Shown: positions 7,048-15,031 of the stretch, piece by piece | Position numbering within the stretch: position 1 is the first letter of the stretch | Layout: every line of letters starts with the position of its first letter | Source: an uncultured Collinsella sp. | GTDB taxonomy: Bacteria > Actinomycetota > Coriobacteriia > Coriobacteriales > Coriobacteriaceae | Direction: 5' to 3' | NCBI GenBank assembly: GCA_959020035.1 | Contig: CAUEQX010000006.1 | Span: 1 to 28,971 of the forward strand | Length of the DNA stretch: 28,971 nucleotides | Translations under genes and position numbers: made by a program | Notes under the pieces: generated by a model | What the model saw: only the letters and a program-made list of their open reading frames with translations | Databases searched by the model: none | What the model was told of the DNA's origin: nothing

Positions 7048-9144
7048 TTACTTTTTGCGGGCAAGCTCACCGATGTTGGCGATGCCGGAGAAAACGGCCT
7101 CGAAGCGGTTGAGCAGCTTAAGGCGATTATCGCGGAGCTGCTCGTCCTTGTCCATGACCATGACCTCATCGAAGAAGCGGTCGATGGGCGCGCGCAGGGC
7201 GGCAAGGGCGGCAAATGCGGCCGGGTAATCCTCGGCAGCAAGGGCGGCATCGACAGCGGTCTGAGCAGCCTCGGAGGCATCGGCAAGCGCGAGCTCGACC
7301 TCGCCCATCAGGCCGCGGTCGTACTCCGCACCCAGCTCGGGCTTGGAGATGTGTGCGGCGCGGGCATAGGCGGTCGCAAGGTTGTCGAACGTCTCGGCGT
7401 CGTTCTTGCGGGCCTCGTCGAGGGCGGCGCAGCGGGCGAAGAAGACGGACGGGGCGATGATGTGCACCGCGGAGACGGCGGCAACGGTATCGGCCGGGAT
7501 CTTTTCGTCGCGGGCCATGCTCACCAGGCGGCCATGGAAGAAGTCGCGAACCTGCTGGGCGACCTTGGCGGCGTCGAACTCAATGCCCTGCTCGCTATAG
7601 AGCTCGAGGGCGAAGTCGATGAGCGACGTGGGGTCGATCGGCAGACGGTCGCGCAGGATGTTGATGATGCCGATAGCGGCACGACGCAGCGCGTAGGGGT
7701 CGGAGGAGCCGGTCGGGGGCTCGCCAATGGCAAAGATACCGGCGATGGTATCGAGCTTGTCGGCGCAGGCCACGATGCAGCCAGCGGTGCCCTCGGGCAG
7801 CTCGTCACCGGCAAAGCGGGGACGATAATGATCGCGAATGGCGTGGGCAACCTCGTCGTTCTCCCCCATCGCGGTGGCGTAGTAACCGCCCATCACGCCC
7901 TGCTGGCTCGTGAACTCGATGACGGCGTTGGATACCAAGTCGGCCTTGCACAGGTGCGCGGCGCGAGCGGCATCGGCGGCCAGGTGGGCGCCCAGATGGG
8001 CCTCGCGAGCGATGGCAAGCGCGAGTTGCTCAATGCGCTCGGACTTGGCGAGCACGCTACCGAGCTTCTCCTGGAAGGCAACCTTGGCCAGACGCTCACG
8101 GAACTCGTCGAGGGAGATCTTCAGGTCCTCCTCGTAGAAGAACTTTGCGTCGTCCAGACGGGCGCGCACGACGCGCTCGTTGCCGTCGATCACGCGCTCG
8201 GCGTTCTCGGGCTTGCTGTTGGAGACGACCACGAACTCACGCGTGAGCTTGCCCTCGCCGTCATAGATCGGGAAGTAACGCTGGTTGGTGAGCATGGACT
8301 CGCAGATGATCTCGTGCGGGACCTTGAGGAACTCCTCATCGAAGGTACCGACGAGCACCGTCGGCCACTCGCAGAGGTTAATGACCTCCTCGAAGACCTT
8401 CTTGGGCGTGTCGACATGACAGCCGGGGCGAGCGGCCTCGACCTCGGCGATGCCGGCAAGGATGGCCTCGCGACGACGCTCGGCAGAAAGCACGCCGGCG
8501 TCCTCGAGCACCTGCTCATAAACAGCGGGGCTGGCAACAACATGGTCGCCAGGGCCAAGTACGCGATGACCGCGCGTGGTGTTGCCGCTCGTCACGTCGG
8601 CAAACGACACGGGCACAACATCCTCGCCCAAAAGGCAGCAGATCCAGCGGACCGGACGAACAAAGGTCGCATGCTCGTGACCCCAGCGCTGGCTGCGGTA
8701 GTTGGGCCACTGCAGGCCGGCGATGGTCTTCTCGCACAGAGCGGTCAGAATCGGCGTAGCCGGTGCGGAGGGAATGTTCTTCTCGGCGAACACATACTCG
8801 CGACCGTCAGTGTCCTCGCGACGGACCAGGTCCTCGGCAGCCACACCGCACTTGCGGGCAAAGCCCTGGGCGGCCTTGGTGGCGTTACCGTCAGCGTCGA
8901 AGGCAATGTTGGCCGCGGGGCCACGCTTGACCTCATGGACTTCATCGGTCGCGGTGGCGACGTTAGCCACGAGCGCAGCCAGGCGGCGCGGGCTCGAGAT
9001 CACACGGACCTCGCCGTGGGCCAGACCGGCCTCGTCGAGACCCTTGGCAATCATGGAGCCAAGCTGCTTGACGGCATTGTTCAGCGGCGCGGAGGGCATC
9101 TCCTCCGTACCGATCTCAAACAGGAAATCCTTAGCGTCTGCCAT
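7048..9144 (-). CDS. glyS: Glycyl-tRNA synthetase beta subunit
   Basis: This is the beta chain of the bacterial alpha2-beta2 glycyl-tRNA synthetase. It binds tRNA and supports charging by the alpha chain. Its 698 residues match the family length. It begins with the characteristic FLFEIGTEEMPS and continues with VRVISSPRRLAALV, the HD-like segments in the middle (DLVSNAVIEFTSQQGVMGG, ADKLDTIAGIF, TGSSDPYALRRAAIGI) and a C-terminal anticodon-binding region with FFDEVMVMDKDEQLRDNRL. The GSSDPYALRR block is highly conserved in the family. The start lies three bases after the glyQ stop, so the subunits are co-translated. It is followed after 34 nt by the PPDK regulator gene, likely in the same transcript. 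Confidence 0.97.
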   Translation of the reverse strand: MADAKDFLFEIGTEEMPSAPLNNAVKQLGSMIAKGLDEAGLAHGEVRVISSPRRLAALVANVATATDEVHEVKRGPAANIAFDADGNATKAAQGFARKCGVAAEDLVRREDTDGREYVFAEKNIPSAPATPILTALCEKTIAGLQWPNYRSQRWGHEHATFVRPVRWICCLLGEDVVPVSFADVTSGNTTRGHRVLGPGDHVVASPAVYEQVLEDAGVLSAERRREAILAGIAEVEAARPGCHVDTPKKVFEEVINLCEWPTVLVGTFDEEFLKVPHEIICESMLTNQRYFPIYDGEGKLTREFVVVSNSKPENAERVIDGNERVVRARLDDAKFFYEEDLKISLDEFRERLAKVAFQEKLGSVLAKSERIEQLALAIAREAHLGAHLAADAARAAHLCKADLVSNAVIEFTSQQGVMGGYYATAMGENDEVAHAIRDHYRPRFAGDELPEGTAGCIVACADKLDTIAGIFAIGEPPTGSSDPYALRRAAIGIINILRDRLPIDPTSLIDFALELYSEQGIEFDAAKVAQQVRDFFHGRLVSMARDEKIPADTVAAVSAVHIIAPSVFFARCAALDEARKNDAETFDNLATAYARAAHISKPELGAEYDRGLMGEVELALADASEAAQTAVDAALAAEDYPAAFAALAALRAPIDRFFDEVMVMDKDEQLRDNRLKLLNRFEAVFSGIANIGELARKK

Positions 9145-9147
9145 GGC

Positions 9148-10059
9148 TTACGCCACCTCGCCTTCCTGGTCGGCATTCTCGTTGACTCCGGCGACCTCGG
9201 CCATGTAGGCCTCGCAGCACGCCTTGGCGACGGCGCGGACGCGCAGGATGTAGTTGGCACGCTCGACCGCGGACAGGGCGCCGCGAGCATCGAGCAGGTT
9301 GAAAGCGTGGCTGCACTTCATGACGCAGTCATATGCCGGCAGCGGCAGCTTGCGCTCCAGGCAGGAATGGCACTCGGCCTCGTAGTCGTCAAACTTCTGA
9401 CGCATCATCTCGACGTTGGCGACCTCAAAGTTATAGGCACTGAACTCGCGCTCGTTCTCGAGGAACACGTCGCCGTAGGTCATGGGCGTGCCGTCGGGCA
9501 GGTAGCTCCACACCAGGTCGTAGACCGAGTTGACGCCCTGGGCGTACATGGCGATACGCTCCAGGCCGTAGGTAATCTCAACGGGCACGGGGTCGACCTC
9601 GATGCCTCCCACCTGCTGGAAGTACGTAAACTGCGTGACCTCCATGCCATTGAGCCAGACCTCCCAGCCAAGGCCCCAGGCGCCAAGGGTCGGGCTCTCC
9701 CAGTCATCCTCGACAAAGCGGACGTCATGGTCGTTGGGATCCAGACCGATAGCGGCAAGAGACCCCAGGTAGAGCTCCTGGGCGTTAACCGGAGAAGGCT
9801 TGATGAGCACCTGGAACTGATAGTAGTGCTGCATGCGGTTGGGGTTCTCGCCGTAGCGGCCGTCGGCGGGACGGCGGCAGGGCTGCGCATAGCAGGTGCG
9901 CCACTCGGCGGGACCGAGCGAGCGCAGCGTGGTCGCGGTATGGAAGGTACCGGCACCGACCTCGGAGTCATAGGGCTGCATAATGACGCAGCCCTGCTCG
10001 CCCCAGTACTGCTGGAGGCGCAGGATGATGTCTTGGAAGGAAAGCGATGAAGCGTTCAT
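9148..10059 (-). CDS. glyQ: Glycyl-tRNA synthetase alpha subunit
   Basis: This is the class II catalytic subunit, which activates glycine with ATP and transfers it to tRNA-Gly. The 303-residue sequence is almost colinear with known GlyQ: SFQDIILRLQQYWGEQGCVI, QPYDSEVGAGTFHTATTLR, the substrate region PADGRYGENPNRMQHYYQFQV, FVEDDWESPTLGAWGLGWEV and GGIEVDPVPVEITYGLERIAMY. It precedes glyS by three bases. The gap to lepB is only 59 nt, too short to hold a T-box leader. A possible -10 (TATAGT) lies in that gap. The tetrameric GlyQS type, rather than single-chain GlyRS, is typical of most bacteria. Confidence 0.98.
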   Translation of the reverse strand: MNASSLSFQDIILRLQQYWGEQGCVIMQPYDSEVGAGTFHTATTLRSLGPAEWRTCYAQPCRRPADGRYGENPNRMQHYYQFQVLIKPSPVNAQELYLGSLAAIGLDPNDHDVRFVEDDWESPTLGAWGLGWEVWLNGMEVTQFTYFQQVGGIEVDPVPVEITYGLERIAMYAQGVNSVYDLVWSYLPDGTPMTYGDVFLENEREFSAYNFEVANVEMMRQKFDDYEAECHSCLERKLPLPAYDCVMKCSHAFNLLDARGALSAVERANYILRVRAVAKACCEAYMAEVAGVNENADQEGEVA

Positions 10060-10105
10060 GCCTCTAATATCCCCTCGTCGAAACGATTACACGGTTAGGT
10101 ACTGT

Positions 10106-10111
10106 ACTATA
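10106..10111 (-). promoter_or_regulatory. Possible -10 element before glyQ
   Basis: TATAGT on the minus strand, in the 59-nt gap between lepB and glyQ, in a context (TATAGTAC) also seen before ppdK. No convincing -35 hexamer is visible, so the call is weak. If real, it would give glyQ a leader of about 40 nt. Confidence 0.3.
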
Positions 10112-10118
10112 GCGGTTT

Positions 10119-10682
10119 TTAGTCGATAGCGCCGATGCGGTTGAGCGGCCAGTAGCGCACAAGCGCCACAGCGATCAAATCAGAGCGATCGACGGGACCA
10201 AAGTAGCGTGAGTCGGCAGAGTTTTCGCGGTTGTCGCCCATCACCCACACGCACCCGTCGGGAACGGTGTAGGGATAGCTTACCTGAGCACCGGGCGCTT
10301 GGACCGAAAGTGGCCAGCTCATGCCCGTCGTATAGTCCTCGTCGAGCGCTTGGCCGTCAACGACCACCTTGCCATCCTGCAGGTCGACCGTCTGGCCGGC
10401 CGTGGCAATAACACGCTTGACAAGAACATCATGCTCGGAGGTGCCATCGGGGTTGTGAAACACCACGATATCGCCCTGCTTGACGGGCTGACCGAGCTCG
10501 AGGCTCACCTTTTGTGCCAGGATCTGGTCGCCAATCTCGATCGTGGACTCCATGGAGCCGGTGGGCACCACAAAGGGCTCGACCACAAACGAGCGAATCA
10601 AGAAGGTGGCGACCAGTGCGATCGCGATGACCGCGATCCACTCAAAAGCGCCCCTCAACGCGGAATGCTGCGATGGAACCAT
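10119..10682 (-). CDS. lepB: Signal peptidase I
   Basis: Type I signal peptidase cleaves signal peptides from exported proteins at the outer face of the membrane. The 187-residue protein has one N-terminal transmembrane segment (about 12-30), then VVPTGSMESTI with the nucleophile S43, VLVKRVIATAG with the general base K89, and the conserved box MGDNRENSADSRYFG at about 148-162. The short Gram-positive-like architecture lacks the large insertions of E. coli LepB. I prefer the ATG at 10682, which has GAGGAG five bases upstream; a GTG at 10688 would overlap the trmD stop but leaves no room for the ribosome site. It is the last gene of the rpsP cluster. Confidence 0.96.
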   Translation of the reverse strand: MVPSQHSALRGAFEWIAVIAIALVATFLIRSFVVEPFVVPTGSMESTIEIGDQILAQKVSLELGQPVKQGDIVVFHNPDGTSEHDVLVKRVIATAGQTVDLQDGKVVVDGQALDEDYTTGMSWPLSVQAPGAQVSYPYTVPDGCVWVMGDNRENSADSRYFGPVDRSDLIAVALVRYWPLNRIGAID

Positions 10683-10684
10683 TC

Positions 10685-11443
10685 TCACTCCTCGCTCTGC
10701 GAATACGAAGCGTCCAGAATCTCCTGCGCGTAAGCACGCTCCTCGGGCGTGAGCCGCGCTGTCTCAATCAGATCGGGACGCCAACGACAGGTGCGCTCGA
10801 TGGCGTTCTTACGACGCCAAGCGTCAACTTTGGCGTGATCGCCACTCACGAGCACAGGAGGCACGCCCTCGCCGTTGAACTCGGCAGGACGAGTGTACTG
10901 CGCGTACTCGAGCAGGCCTCCGTCCTCGGCGGTCGAGAACGACTCGTCCACGTTGCTCATCTCGTCGCCCAAGGCGCCGGGGATGAGGCGTACGACGGAA
11001 TCGGCAACGACCATGGCAGGCAGCTCGCCGCCCGTAAGCACGTAGTCGCCGATCGACAGACGCTCATCGGCATACGCATACGCACGCTCGTCGACGCCCT
11101 CGTAGCGACTGCACACAAACAACAGGCGCTCACTTTTGAGCAGGCGCTCGGCCACATGCTGCGTAAAGGGCTCGCCACAGGGGGTAAAGAACACCACAGT
11201 AGGCTTGGGACCCTCTGCGCTAATGGCCTCGATGGCCTCTGCGATAGGCTCGACCTTCATGAGCATGCCCTGCCCGCCGCCGTACGGCTCGTCATCGACG
11301 GTACGATGGCGGTCGTGCGTCCAGTCGCGCAGGTTATACGCCTTAAAATCAAAAAGGCCGGCCTTGCGGGCGCGGCCCAAAATCGACGTGGACATGACGG
11401 GCTCAAACATCTCGGGAAAGACCGAAAGGGTCTCGATCAGCAT
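10685..11443 (-). CDS. trmD: tRNA (guanine37-N1)-methyltransferase
   Basis: TrmD uses S-adenosylmethionine to methylate G37 next to the anticodon, preventing +1 frameshifting. The 252-residue SPOUT-class protein shows the start ETLSVFPEMFEP, DDEPYGGGQGM (about 50-60), LLFVCSRYEGVDER (about 107-120; the family usually has CGRYEG, so Ser replaces Gly) and the knot region IGDYVLTGGELPAM (about 131-144), followed by a C-terminal helical domain with GDHAKVDAWRR. It starts ten bases after rimM, and its stop adjoins the lepB start. Cotranscription with rpsP, khpA and rimM follows from the spacing. Confidence 0.97.
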   Translation of the reverse strand: MLIETLSVFPEMFEPVMSTSILGRARKAGLFDFKAYNLRDWTHDRHRTVDDEPYGGGQGMLMKVEPIAEAIEAISAEGPKPTVVFFTPCGEPFTQHVAERLLKSERLLFVCSRYEGVDERAYAYADERLSIGDYVLTGGELPAMVVADSVVRLIPGALGDEMSNVDESFSTAEDGGLLEYAQYTRPAEFNGEGVPPVLVSGDHAKVDAWRRKNAIERTCRWRPDLIETARLTPEERAYAQEILDASYSQSEE

Positions 11444-11453
11444 GTTGTCCTCC

Positions 11454-11975
11454 CTACTTGTCCATATCGATCAGGCCGTCCATAACGTGGACGGAAATTG
11501 TTCCTGTGTCGGGAAGATCGAGCACGACCTGCTCGATCACGGGAATCAGTACCTCGCCGTACCGATCACCCTCGACAACCCAAACATCGTTAGCGGGCGT
11601 CGACATAATCTCGACGATCGTGCCGAGCGAACCGAAGCGCTCGTCGACCACCTCGCGACCCATCAGGTCGGTATAGGCAGCGTCGAGCGAATCGAGCTCA
11701 AAGTCGTCACGATTTGCCAGCACATAGCATCCCGTGATGCCCTCGGCGGCCGTCAAGTCGTCGATGCCCTCAAACGAGACCAGATCGCCATCGCCCGTAT
11801 CGGTGACGAACACGACCGTGCAAAAGCGGTCGCGCTTGAGCGCCGGCGGCGTCAGGGCGACGCGCATACCAGGCTCTAATACAGAAGGAAGCCCCCGCAG
11901 CGGCTGCGCGAGGACCTCCCCCTTCCTTCCGTGCGGCTTGACAACACGGGCGATGTTTTTGTACTGGGACCTCAA
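11454..11975 (-). CDS. rimM: Ribosome maturation factor RimM
   Basis: RimM assists maturation of the 30S head and binds S19. The 173-residue product has the family start (YKNIARVVKPHGRKGEVLAQPL), an N-terminal beta-barrel to about residue 90 and the C-terminal PRC-barrel with YTDLMGREVVDERFGSLGTIVEI, DVWVVEG and EVLIPVIEQVVLDLP. The start must be the TTG at 11975: the stop of khpA lies five bases upstream and no other suitable start codon precedes the conserved region. The ribosome site is weak (TAGGACC), suggesting translational coupling to khpA. Confidence 0.94.
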   Translation of the reverse strand: MRSQYKNIARVVKPHGRKGEVLAQPLRGLPSVLEPGMRVALTPPALKRDRFCTVVFVTDTGDGDLVSFEGIDDLTAAEGITGCYVLANRDDFELDSLDAAYTDLMGREVVDERFGSLGTIVEIMSTPANDVWVVEGDRYGEVLIPVIEQVVLDLPDTGTISVHVMDGLIDMDK

Positions 11976-11979
11976 GGTC

Positions 11980-12264
11980 CTAGCCCAGAACCTCTACCTC
12001 GACAGCAGTGTCGAGGCGAGCGGCCAGTGCACGGGCGAGCGTGCGAATGGCCTTGATGGTACGGCCACGACGGCCGATGACCTTAGCGACGTCATCCTCG
12101 GCGACCGAAACCTCAATCGTAGAGGCGTCGTCACCATCGATGACCTCAAGGCTCACGGAATCCGGGTCGTCGACGATCTGAACAACGAGATATTCGACGA
12201 GATCGGCGATGCGATCTGAGAGCATTGCCTCACCCTCGAGCTGTGCAGCGTCAACCTCAGGCAC
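11980..12264 (-). CDS. khpA: KH-domain RNA-binding protein KhpA
   Basis: This is a small 94-residue RNA-binding protein with a single type II KH domain. The signature VIGRRGRTIKAIRTLARAL (about 62-80) includes the GxxG loop (GRRG). KhpA forms a dimer or pairs with KhpB/Jag to regulate mRNAs and cell division in Gram-positive bacteria; no jag gene is visible in this window. The start is GTG at 12264, with GAGGAG overlapping the rpsP stop. Its place between rpsP and rimM is highly conserved in Gram-positive bacteria. The 20-residue acidic N-terminus before LSDRIADLVEYLV is slightly longer than usual. Confidence 0.95.
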   Translation of the reverse strand: MPEVDAAQLEGEAMLSDRIADLVEYLVVQIVDDPDSVSLEVIDGDDASTIEVSVAEDDVAKVIGRRGRTIKAIRTLARALAARLDTAVEVEVLG

Positions 12265-12267
12265 GAT

Positions 12268-12609
12268 TTACTCCTCGGCGCCCTCAGCGGCCTCAGCGGC
12301 AGCCTTAGCGGCCTCGGCCTCTTTGGCGAGCTGCTTCTTGGACTTCTTGACGACGGTCTCGGTCTTCTCGCCCTCGTTGGCGGCCTTGACCAGAGCGGCG
12401 ACGGCGTCGGTGAGCTGAGCGCCCTTGGACTGCCAGTCGGCGATCTTCTCGAGGTCGAGGTTGATGGTCTTGGGGGCGGTCATCGGGTTGTAGCGGCCAA
12501 CCTCCTCGATGATACGACCGTCACGCGGGGCGCGGGAATCGGCGACGACGACACGGTAGTACGGACGCTTCTTAGCGCCGTGACGAGCAAGGCGAATCTT
12601 GACTGCCAA
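12268..12609 (-). CDS. rpsP: 30S ribosomal protein S16
   Basis: S16 is an early-binding protein needed for 30S assembly. The protein starts AVKIRLARHGAKKRPYYRVVV and continues DSRAPRDGRIIEEVGRYNPM, both nearly invariant in the family. After the core of about 80 residues comes a low-complexity tail rich in Lys, Ala and Glu (ending EAAEGAEE), common in actinobacterial S16. The real start is the TTG at 12609: GGAGGAG sits six bases upstream and the first residues then match the family start. An upstream in-frame extension to 12645 is not supported. It is the first gene of the rpsP-khpA-rimM-trmD-lepB operon. Confidence 0.97.
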   Translation of the reverse strand: MAVKIRLARHGAKKRPYYRVVVADSRAPRDGRIIEEVGRYNPMTAPKTINLDLEKIADWQSKGAQLTDAVAALVKAANEGEKTETVVKKSKKQLAKEAEAAKAAAEAAEGAEE

Positions 12610-12665
12610 AGGAAACTCCTCCAACCAAGCAGCTTTAGGCTGCAACTACAAACAAACAGTTGAAC

Positions 12666-12694
12666 ATAATACGCCATCGACGCGGGCAGGTGAA
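12666..12694 (-). promoter_or_regulatory. Promoter of the rpsP operon
   Basis: On the minus strand TTCACC (-35) and TATTAT (-10) are separated by exactly 17 bases. Transcription would start near 12659, about 50 nt before the TTG start of rpsP. A small GCAGC/GCTGC hairpin lies in the leader. An alternative TTGCAA-N16-TAAGAT pair lies further upstream, near 12740-12765. Confidence 0.6.
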
Positions 12695-12798
12695 GTCCGT
12701 GAGACCAACTTCTTCGGTGTAGTCGAGGGCAAATCCATATCTTAGACAAGAATTCGCGATTTGCAAGCGCATCCACGCACCCCACATGAGCTGCGCGG

Positions 12799-12804
12799 TA
12801 TACT
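12799..12804 (+). promoter_or_regulatory. -10 element directly before the dinB start
   Basis: TATACT ends six bases before the dinB ATG, so the predicted transcription start is at or next to the A of the start codon. There is no Shine-Dalgarno-like sequence between. The -35 region is weak. I see no LexA-type box. Confidence 0.45.
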
Positions 12805-12810
12805 CATGAC

Positions 12811-14064
12811 ATGGAAAGACGCGAACATACATACGGTTATGGGGATGCTGCGGGCGTTACGCCGCCGCCCTGGACGGGTCCGGCGGTGGGCCTGATGGAC
12901 CTCGATGCATTTTTTGCGAGCGTGGAGATGCTCGATCATCCCGAATGGCGCGGAAAGCCGCTCATCGTGGGCGGAGACGCCGAGTCGCGCGGCGTCGTGT
13001 CCACGTGTTCGTACGAGGCGCGTCGCTTTGGCGTGCATTCTGCCATGGCCTCGGCCGAGGCGCGGCGCCTGTGCCCGCAGGCCATTTGGACGCACGGACA
13101 CTTTGATCGCTACCGCGAGGTGAGCGCGCAGGTCATGGCGATCCTTGCCGATGAGACACCGCGCGTGGAGCGTGTGTCCATCGACGAGGCCTTTATCGAT
13201 ATCACACCGGGTCGCTTTGCGCCCGAAGACCCGCTGCTGGTTGCGCGGCGTATAAGCGACCGCGTGGCAGCGCTGGGAGTGACCTGCTCCATTGGCGTGG
13301 GCTGCAACAAGACGGTCGCAAAGATCGCAAGCGAGCGGGATAAGCCGTTTGGGCTGACCATCGTGCGCCCCGGAACCGAGCAGCGCTTTTTGGCCGCGCT
13401 GCCGGTATCTGCCATGAGCGGCATCGGGCGCTCGGCCGAGGAGCGACTGCGCCGCATGCGCATCTACACCCTCGGCGAGCTATCACGTGCACCGGAATCC
13501 ACCTTGGCCTCTATTTTTGGCGTCAACGGCGAACGCATGCGCCAGCGTGCGCTGGGACTCGAAATCTCCGAAGTCACGAGTCTCGATGAGGAGCGTGAGG
13601 TCAAGTCGGTCAGTAATGAACGCACCTTTGCGAAAGATTTGACTGAGCGTGGGGATATTGAGGCGGCGATTGCGCTGCTGGGTGAGTCGGTGGGACGCCG
13701 TCTGCGCCGTCAGGGGCTGACGGGTGCCACGGTAACGCTCAAGCTCAAGTATTCGTATGGAAGCGGGCGTACGGCACAGCGCCGGCTGCCTCATCCAACC
13801 GACGATGAGAACATCTTCGTGGCGGTTGCACTCGAACTGCTCGACAACATCTGGCAAGAAGGCATGCATGTTCGCTTAGCCGGCATCGGCATGAGCGACT
13901 TCGACCACCAAGGCGGCATCCAGACTGACCTGTTCTGCGAGATCGATGACCGCGGAGCCCAATCCAGCGACCGCCGCGACCTCTCCGTCGCCATCGACGC
14001 CGTCCGAGACAAATTCGGCGACACCGCCCTTTCCTTCGGCCGCCAATCCCGCTTCAATAACTAG
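12811..14064 (+). CDS. dinB: DNA polymerase IV (Y family)
   Basis: This is an error-prone translesion polymerase. The 417-residue protein has the Y-family catalytic motifs GLMDLDAFFASVE (metal ligand D30) and RVSIDEAFIDIT (D125, E126), SIGVGCNKTVAKIASERDKP, the helix-hairpin-helix with MSGIGRSAEERL, and the little-finger domain. Near the C-terminus QTDLF (about 371-375) is a good beta-clamp-binding motif. The N-terminus before the first motif is about 27 residues and rich in Gly and Pro. No ribosome site precedes the ATG, but a -10 lies just upstream, so the mRNA may be leaderless. It is the only plus-strand gene here, divergent from rpsP. The last 60 codons switch to mostly C-ending codons. 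Confidence 0.95.
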   Translation: MERREHTYGYGDAAGVTPPPWTGPAVGLMDLDAFFASVEMLDHPEWRGKPLIVGGDAESRGVVSTCSYEARRFGVHSAMASAEARRLCPQAIWTHGHFDRYREVSAQVMAILADETPRVERVSIDEAFIDITPGRFAPEDPLLVARRISDRVAALGVTCSIGVGCNKTVAKIASERDKPFGLTIVRPGTEQRFLAALPVSAMSGIGRSAEERLRRMRIYTLGELSRAPESTLASIFGVNGERMRQRALGLEISEVTSLDEEREVKSVSNERTFAKDLTERGDIEAAIALLGESVGRRLRRQGLTGATVTLKLKYSYGSGRTAQRRLPHPTDDENIFVAVALELLDNIWQEGMHVRLAGIGMSDFDHQGGIQTDLFCEIDDRGAQSSDRRDLSVAIDAVRDKFGDTALSFGRQSRFNN

Positions 14065-14109
14065 TCTTTTTTGGACGGGGGTTGCTGCCTTCCGTCCGAC
14101 ACGGCATTG

Positions 14110-14230
14110 GTAGTCAATTTGGGACGGGGCTATTTTAGCTACACCTATATATCGGTTGAGATTCATTCGGCCTAATTCATTCACCGTCAGCCAAAGGGTA
14201 GCTAAAAAAGCCCCGTCCCAAATTGACTAC
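14110..14230. repeat. REPIN-like inverted repeat (copy 2) downstream of dinB and the transposase
   Basis: Two 33-nt units (14110-14142 and 14198-14230) are reverse complements except for one base in the T run. They share GGGACGGGGC and TTAGCTAC with copy 1, but the outer end reads GTAGTCAATTTG instead of GTAGCTAATTTG, and both arms carry the change, so pairing is kept. The 55-nt centre is unrelated to that of copy 1. It lies between the convergent 3' ends of dinB and the transposase. Confidence 0.9.
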
Positions 14231-14256
14231 CCCGGATGTCCGGTTTGGCGGCCGCA

Positions 14257-14285
14257 GCAAAATTATCCCGCCTAAAATGAGCTAC
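14257..14285 (-). repeat. Degenerate REP unit at the 3' end of the transposase gene
   Basis: Read on the minus strand the segment starts GTAGCTCATTTT and continues AGGCGGG, resembling GTAGCTCATTTG and GACGGGG of the unit at 15229-15257. It has lost the T run and the second end. Its GTAG contains the stop codon of the transposase. Confidence 0.6.
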
Positions 14286-15031
14286 TTTTCAACTTTAGCT
14301 TTTTGAATCGTGCAATGGCCGATACCCGTGAGGCGCACGATCTGCTTGATCGAAAAGCCCTCGCTTTTGAGTTTACGGATACAGTCATCACGCACGCCCT
14401 TGGGCAGAGCGTTGAGATAGTGAGGCTCGTATGGTTTGAGCAACGCCTGCGCAAACTCAAGCGCGTCAGTATCACTCACATGAGCGCCATAACGGAAGCA
14501 ATAGCCATTGGGCTCGCCCGAGGTGCTAAATGCAAAAAATCTCTGGGAATTCCCGAGCAACCCGAGCACGCAATCAGTCTTACAAATTCCCGGATAGCCC
14601 ATATACTCGCTAAAGCTGCTCCAGCGATAGAGCGAAGCAGTGCCAATTCTGGCTTTCGCAGGGTTATCGTGAATGTAACGAACGCAGTTGAGCAGCTGAT
14701 CATCATCGAGAATCGGCACACTCTTAAATCGATCCTGGAAAACAGGACCTCTCCTGCCTGTCTTAGAATTGAAATACATGGCATACGCCGTCGTAATCGA
14801 ATGCATACAATCGCTCAGGTGAGCATGCCCGTCATCTAGCAACAAGTGAATGTGATTATCCATAAGGCACCATGCGATAACATCCACTTTGAACTTCTGG
14901 CATTTCGAAGCTATCAGTCGAATCAGATAGAGTCGATCGTCAGCATCCTCAAATATCAGCTGACCACCACAGCCCTTTTGGACGACATGGTAATAGCCGT
15001 AAACAGAGATTTCCCGCGCGGTCCGAGTCAT
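14282..15031 (-). CDS. REP-associated tyrosine transposase (RAYT; Y1 HUH family, IS200-like)
   Basis: The 249-residue protein belongs to the Y1 transposase superfamily, which nicks and rejoins single-stranded DNA. The HUH motif is in CLMDNHIHLLL (H60 and H62). YFNSKTGRRGPVFQDRFKS and YIHDNPAKA follow; the tyrosine of YIHDNP (Y119) is the expected nucleophile. A C-terminal segment (about 215-245, FSIKQIVRLTGIGHCTIQKAK) looks like a helix-turn-helix. I chose the ATG at 15031 because GAGGAGGAG lies just upstream; the frame stays open to 15091. GC content is visibly lower than in neighbours, suggesting transfer. Unlike IS200 elements, no left and right insertion-sequence ends are seen; instead GTAG-ended repeats surround it, as for domesticated RAYT genes. 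Confidence 0.9.
   Translation of the reverse strand: MTRTAREISVYGYYHVVQKGCGGQLIFEDADDRLYLIRLIASKCQKFKVDVIAWCLMDNHIHLLLDDGHAHLSDCMHSITTAYAMYFNSKTGRRGPVFQDRFKSVPILDDDQLLNCVRYIHDNPAKARIGTASLYRWSSFSEYMGYPGICKTDCVLGLLGNSQRFFAFSTSGEPNGYCFRYGAHVSDTDALEFAQALLKPYEPHYLNALPKGVRDDCIRKLKSEGFSIKQIVRLTGIGHCTIQKAKVEK

Noticed and set aside
6796..10050. A 1084-codon open frame on the plus strand
   Set aside because: It is antisense to glyS and glyQ, whose protein families are unmistakable. Its translation is low-complexity Gly/Val/Leu-rich without domains, a by-product of high GC.
10060..10118. T-box riboswitch before glyQ
   Set aside because: The gap is only 59 nt with no specifier stem or T-box sequence, much shorter than a T-box leader.
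14073..14097. GGACGG/CCGTCC hairpin as dinB terminator
   Set aside because: The T run precedes the hairpin on the plus strand and none follows it, so it does not fit an intrinsic terminator on either strand.
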